Source: an uncultured Paracoccaceae bacterium
GTDB taxonomy: Bacteria > Pseudomonadota > Alphaproteobacteria > Rhodobacterales > Rhodobacteraceae
Reading direction: 5' to 3'
NCBI GenBank assembly: GCA_937900975.1
Contig: CALCPC010000633.1
Coordinates: 1 to 15,705, forward strand
DNA length: 15,705 nt
The position numbers and the translations under genes are program-made. This document shows, in pieces, positions 13,287 through 15,705 of this stretch (its first letter is position 1; the number at the start of each line of letters is the position of its first letter). The notes below the pieces were generated by a model, which was given only the letters and a program-made list of their open reading frames with translations, was not told the DNA's origin and did not search any database.

Positions 13287-15705
13287 ATGGCAACGATTGT
13301 GCTGGCAGCGGCGGGGCCCGCGCTGGGCTCTCCCTTGGGGGGGTCGGGGGTGGGGCTTGGGGCCGCGACACTCGGCCGGGCTGTTGGGGCCACGGTGGGC
13401 ACGATCCTGGATCAAAAGCTTCTCGGCATTGGCGCAGAAGCGGTCGAGGTTGGCCGCGTTGACCAGTTCCGCGTCATGGGCTCCCGCGAGGGGACGCCGA
13501 TCCCGCGTGTGTGGGGGCAGATGCGCCTGTCCGGTGAGATCATTTGGTCGAGCAACTTTGTCGAGACTGTCGCCACATCGGGCGGCGGCAAGGGCGCGTC
13601 TGCGGGGCCGCGCACGAACAGCTACAGCTATTCGGTCAGTCTGGCGATTGCGCTCTGCGAGGGGGAGGTTGCGCGCATCGGGCGGGTTTGGGCCGATGGT
13701 CAGCTTGTCACCCTGGCCGATGTGGCCTGGCGGCTTTATCCAGGCGATGAGGCGCAACTGCCGGACCCCACGATTGCCTGCAACCTGCCGGATGGTGAGG
13801 CGCCAGCCTATCGCGGCACGGCCTATATTGTGATCGAGGATCTTGACCTTACCCCCTATGGCAACCGGATCCCGCAATTCAGCTTTGAAGTGACGCGCAA
13901 GGCCGGGGCGGGTTCGGATGTGGGCGTCGCCGACCCCGCGCTTGCCATTCAAGGCGTCGCTTTGGTGCCGGGAACTGGGGAGTATTCGCTGGCGACCGAG
14001 CCCGTTCTTTTCAACGATGGCAAGGGTGTCACCCGCACGGCCAATATCAACAACGATTACGGTGTGCCGGATCTTGAGGTGGCGCTGGATCAGATGGAGC
14101 GGGATCTGCCGAACTGCCGATCCGTCTCGATGGTGGTCAGCTGGTTTGGCGACGATTTGCGTGCGTCGCATTGTTCGCTGCGTCCCCAGTGCGAGCAGGT
14201 GACGCAAGAGGCCGAGACCATGGCTTGGTCCGTGTCCGGTGTAACGCGGGCCGATGCGCGGCGCGTTTCTTATGTCGATGCGCGTCCGGGCTTTGGCGGC
14301 ACGCCAGCCGACGCCAGCGTTGTTCAGGCGATCCAGGATCTGACGGCCCGGGGTCAGGACGTGATGTTCTATCCGTTTATCCTGATGGACATTCGAGAGG
14401 GCAACGGGCTGGTCGATCCTTGGACAGGCGAGGTGGAGCAACCGCCGGTTCCCTGGCGGGGGCGGATTACGCTGTCGCTGGCCCCGGGCATCGAGGGCAG
14501 CCCCGATCAAAGCCCGGCGGCGGCGGCGGAGGTCGCCGCGTTCTTCGGAACCGCGTCCGCCGCCGATTTCGCGATCGGCGACGGGACCGTCACGTATTCC
14601 GGGCCGCTTGAGTTCAGCTATCGGCGCTTCATCCTTCATTACGCGGCGCTTTGCGCGGCGGCGGGGGGTGTCGCGTCTTTTTGCATTGGATCAGAGCTTC
14701 GCAGCCTGACCCAGATCCGTTCGGACCGCACCGATTTTCCGGTGGTCGACGCGCTCCGCGCGCTGGCGGCGGAGTGTCGGGTGTTGCTGGGATCCCAGAC
14801 AAAGCTCGGCTATGCCGCTGATTGGTCAGAGTATTTTGGCTATCACCCAGGGGATGGGTCGAACGATGTTCTGTACCACCTCGACCCGCTTTGGGCCGAT
14901 CCCGAGATCGATTTTGTGGGCATCGACAATTACATGCCCCTGTCGGACTGGCGTGATGGGTCAGATCATGCCGACAGCGATGCCAAGTCGATCTACAGTC
15001 TTGAATATCTGAGCGGCAATGTCGCGGGTGGCGAGGGATACGATTGGTATTATGCCTCTGGCCCCGCACGGGACGCTCAGCGGCGGACGCCGATCAATGA
15101 CGGGGCTTATGGCGACCCTTGGGTCTATCGCTATAAGGATATCCGAAACTGGTGGTCGCGGCCGCATTGGAACCGGATCGGCGGCGTTCGCTTGTCCACA
15201 CCGACGCCTTGGCAGGCCGAGGGCAAGCCGATCTGGTTTACCGAGCTTGGATGCCCGGCGATTGACAAGGGCACCAATCAGCCGAACGTCTTCTTGGACC
15301 CGCAATCGGTGGAAAGTTTCGCGCCCTATTATTCCAACGGCGGGCAGGACGACTTCATTCAGATCCGGTATTTGCAGGCCGTGCTTGGGTATTGGGGACA
15401 GGCCGCACACAATCCGGTCAGCCGGGTCTATGGCGGGCCGATGGTGGATCTGGCGCGGGCGCATGTTTGGGCCTGGGATGCAAGGCCCTGGCCCGCGTTT
15501 CCCAACCGGCTGGACGTGTGGGCGGATGGCGAGAATTATGGCCGCGGGCACTGGATTTCTGGCCGCACGGCGCTGGTCGCCCTTGCCGATATCGTGACGG
15601 AGGTGACGGCGCGGTCGGGGGTGACAGATGTGGCCGTCGACGCGTTGCACGGGGCTGTGCGCGGCTTTGCTGCCGGCAATGTCGCGACGGCGCGGCGTGC
15701 GCTGC
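13287..15705 (+). CDS. GTA tail-tip / host-contact protein (g15), 3'-truncated by window edge
   Basis: 806 codons are visible and the frame is open to the last base; homologues are about 1,300 aa, so roughly the last third is missing. Residues 1-45 are a Gly/Ala-rich hydrophobic segment (GVGLGAATLGRAVGATVGTI). A tail-tip domain follows (QFRVMGSREGTPIPRVWGQM, then SYSYSVSLAIALCEGEVARI). From about residue 350 to 750 there is a glycosidase-like TIM barrel (GTA_TIM), with FCIGSELRSL (Glu470), DFVGIDNYMP and WFTELGCP (Glu653). These two Glu are placed like the acid/base and nucleophile of clan GH-A enzymes. ATG 13287 has GGGGAG 6 nt upstream. The product is the baseplate megaprotein that contacts and perhaps degrades the recipient surface. 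Confidence 0.92.
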   Translation, partial: MATIVLAAAGPALGSPLGGSGVGLGAATLGRAVGATVGTILDQKLLGIGAEAVEVGRVDQFRVMGSREGTPIPRVWGQMRLSGEIIWSSNFVETVATSGGGKGASAGPRTNSYSYSVSLAIALCEGEVARIGRVWADGQLVTLADVAWRLYPGDEAQLPDPTIACNLPDGEAPAYRGTAYIVIEDLDLTPYGNRIPQFSFEVTRKAGAGSDVGVADPALAIQGVALVPGTGEYSLATEPVLFNDGKGVTRTANINNDYGVPDLEVALDQMERDLPNCRSVSMVVSWFGDDLRASHCSLRPQCEQVTQEAETMAWSVSGVTRADARRVSYVDARPGFGGTPADASVVQAIQDLTARGQDVMFYPFILMDIREGNGLVDPWTGEVEQPPVPWRGRITLSLAPGIEGSPDQSPAAAAEVAAFFGTASAADFAIGDGTVTYSGPLEFSYRRFILHYAALCAAAGGVASFCIGSELRSLTQIRSDRTDFPVVDALRALAAECRVLLGSQTKLGYAADWSEYFGYHPGDGSNDVLYHLDPLWADPEIDFVGIDNYMPLSDWRDGSDHADSDAKSIYSLEYLSGNVAGGEGYDWYYASGPARDAQRRTPINDGAYGDPWVYRYKDIRNWWSRPHWNRIGGVRLSTPTPWQAEGKPIWFTELGCPAIDKGTNQPNVFLDPQSVESFAPYYSNGGQDDFIQIRYLQAVLGYWGQAAHNPVSRVYGGPMVDLARAHVWAWDARPWPAFPNRLDVWADGENYGRGHWISGRTALVALADIVTEVTARSGVTDVAVDALHGAVRGFAAGNVATARRAL

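Noticed and set aside
12750..14639. A 629-codon open frame on the minus strand opposite g13-g15
   Set aside because: It is Arg/His/Pro-rich without domain pattern, crosses three genes with clear families and has no supporting start context. Long antisense frames are a by-product of GC-rich coding DNA.
1..15705. CRISPR arrays, tRNA/rRNA genes, insertion sequences, toxin-antitoxin or defence genes
   Set aside because: No repeat-spacer pattern, tRNA-like cloverleaf, transposase motif or defence-type domain was seen in the plus-strand genes or gaps.

Overview
The window is GC-rich alphaproteobacterial DNA. It carries the end of a fatty-acid/cell-wall housekeeping block followed by a gene transfer agent (GTA) structural cluster of the Rhodobacter capsulatus type (RcGTA-like). 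The order terminase, portal, protease, capsid, head-tail adaptors, tail tube, chaperones, short tape measure, Dit, hub, NlpC/P60 peptidase and large TIM-barrel tail-tip protein is the g1-g15 order known from RcGTA. That order and the protein families point to a member of the Rhodobacterales, probably a roseobacter-type organism. The species cannot be named from this sequence.

Layout. Positions 1-2817 hold acpP (5' end cut off by the window edge), a strong intrinsic terminator, fabF and mltG, all on the plus strand. Positions 2818-2969 are a small regulatory-looking region: a palindrome, a sigma70-type promoter candidate, a terminator-like hairpin and a possible 26-codon leader frame ending in an ATGA overlap with g1. 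From 2970 to the right edge every gene is on the plus strand: g1 (TerS), g2 (TerL), g3 (portal), g3.5, g4 (prohead protease), g5 (major capsid), g6, g7, g8 (connector, stopper, tail terminator), g9 (tail tube), g10 and g10.1 (tail assembly chaperones), g11 (tape measure), g12 (distal tail), g13 (hub), g14 (peptidase) and g15 (tail tip; runs off the right edge after 806 codons).

How it works together. TerS and TerL feed host DNA through the portal into an HK97-fold head that is matured by the g4 protease. g6-g8 join the head to a short tail made of g9 around the g11 ruler. g12-g15 form the baseplate/tip that breaches the recipient envelope. No integrase, repressor, replication gene, lysis gene, tRNA or attachment site is visible, as expected for a GTA rather than a prophage. 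In R. capsulatus, regulation, lysis and head fibres are encoded elsewhere.

The genes themselves are a known system. The less familiar signal is in the noncoding spacers. Most genes overlap or nearly touch, but three long spacers (g2-g3, g5-g6, g8-g9) and the leader before g1 are full of stem-loops, two of which have intrinsic-terminator geometry. This divides the cluster into blocks g1-g2, g3-g5, g6-g8 and g9-g15 and suggests post-initiation control of dosage. That reading is inference from sequence alone.
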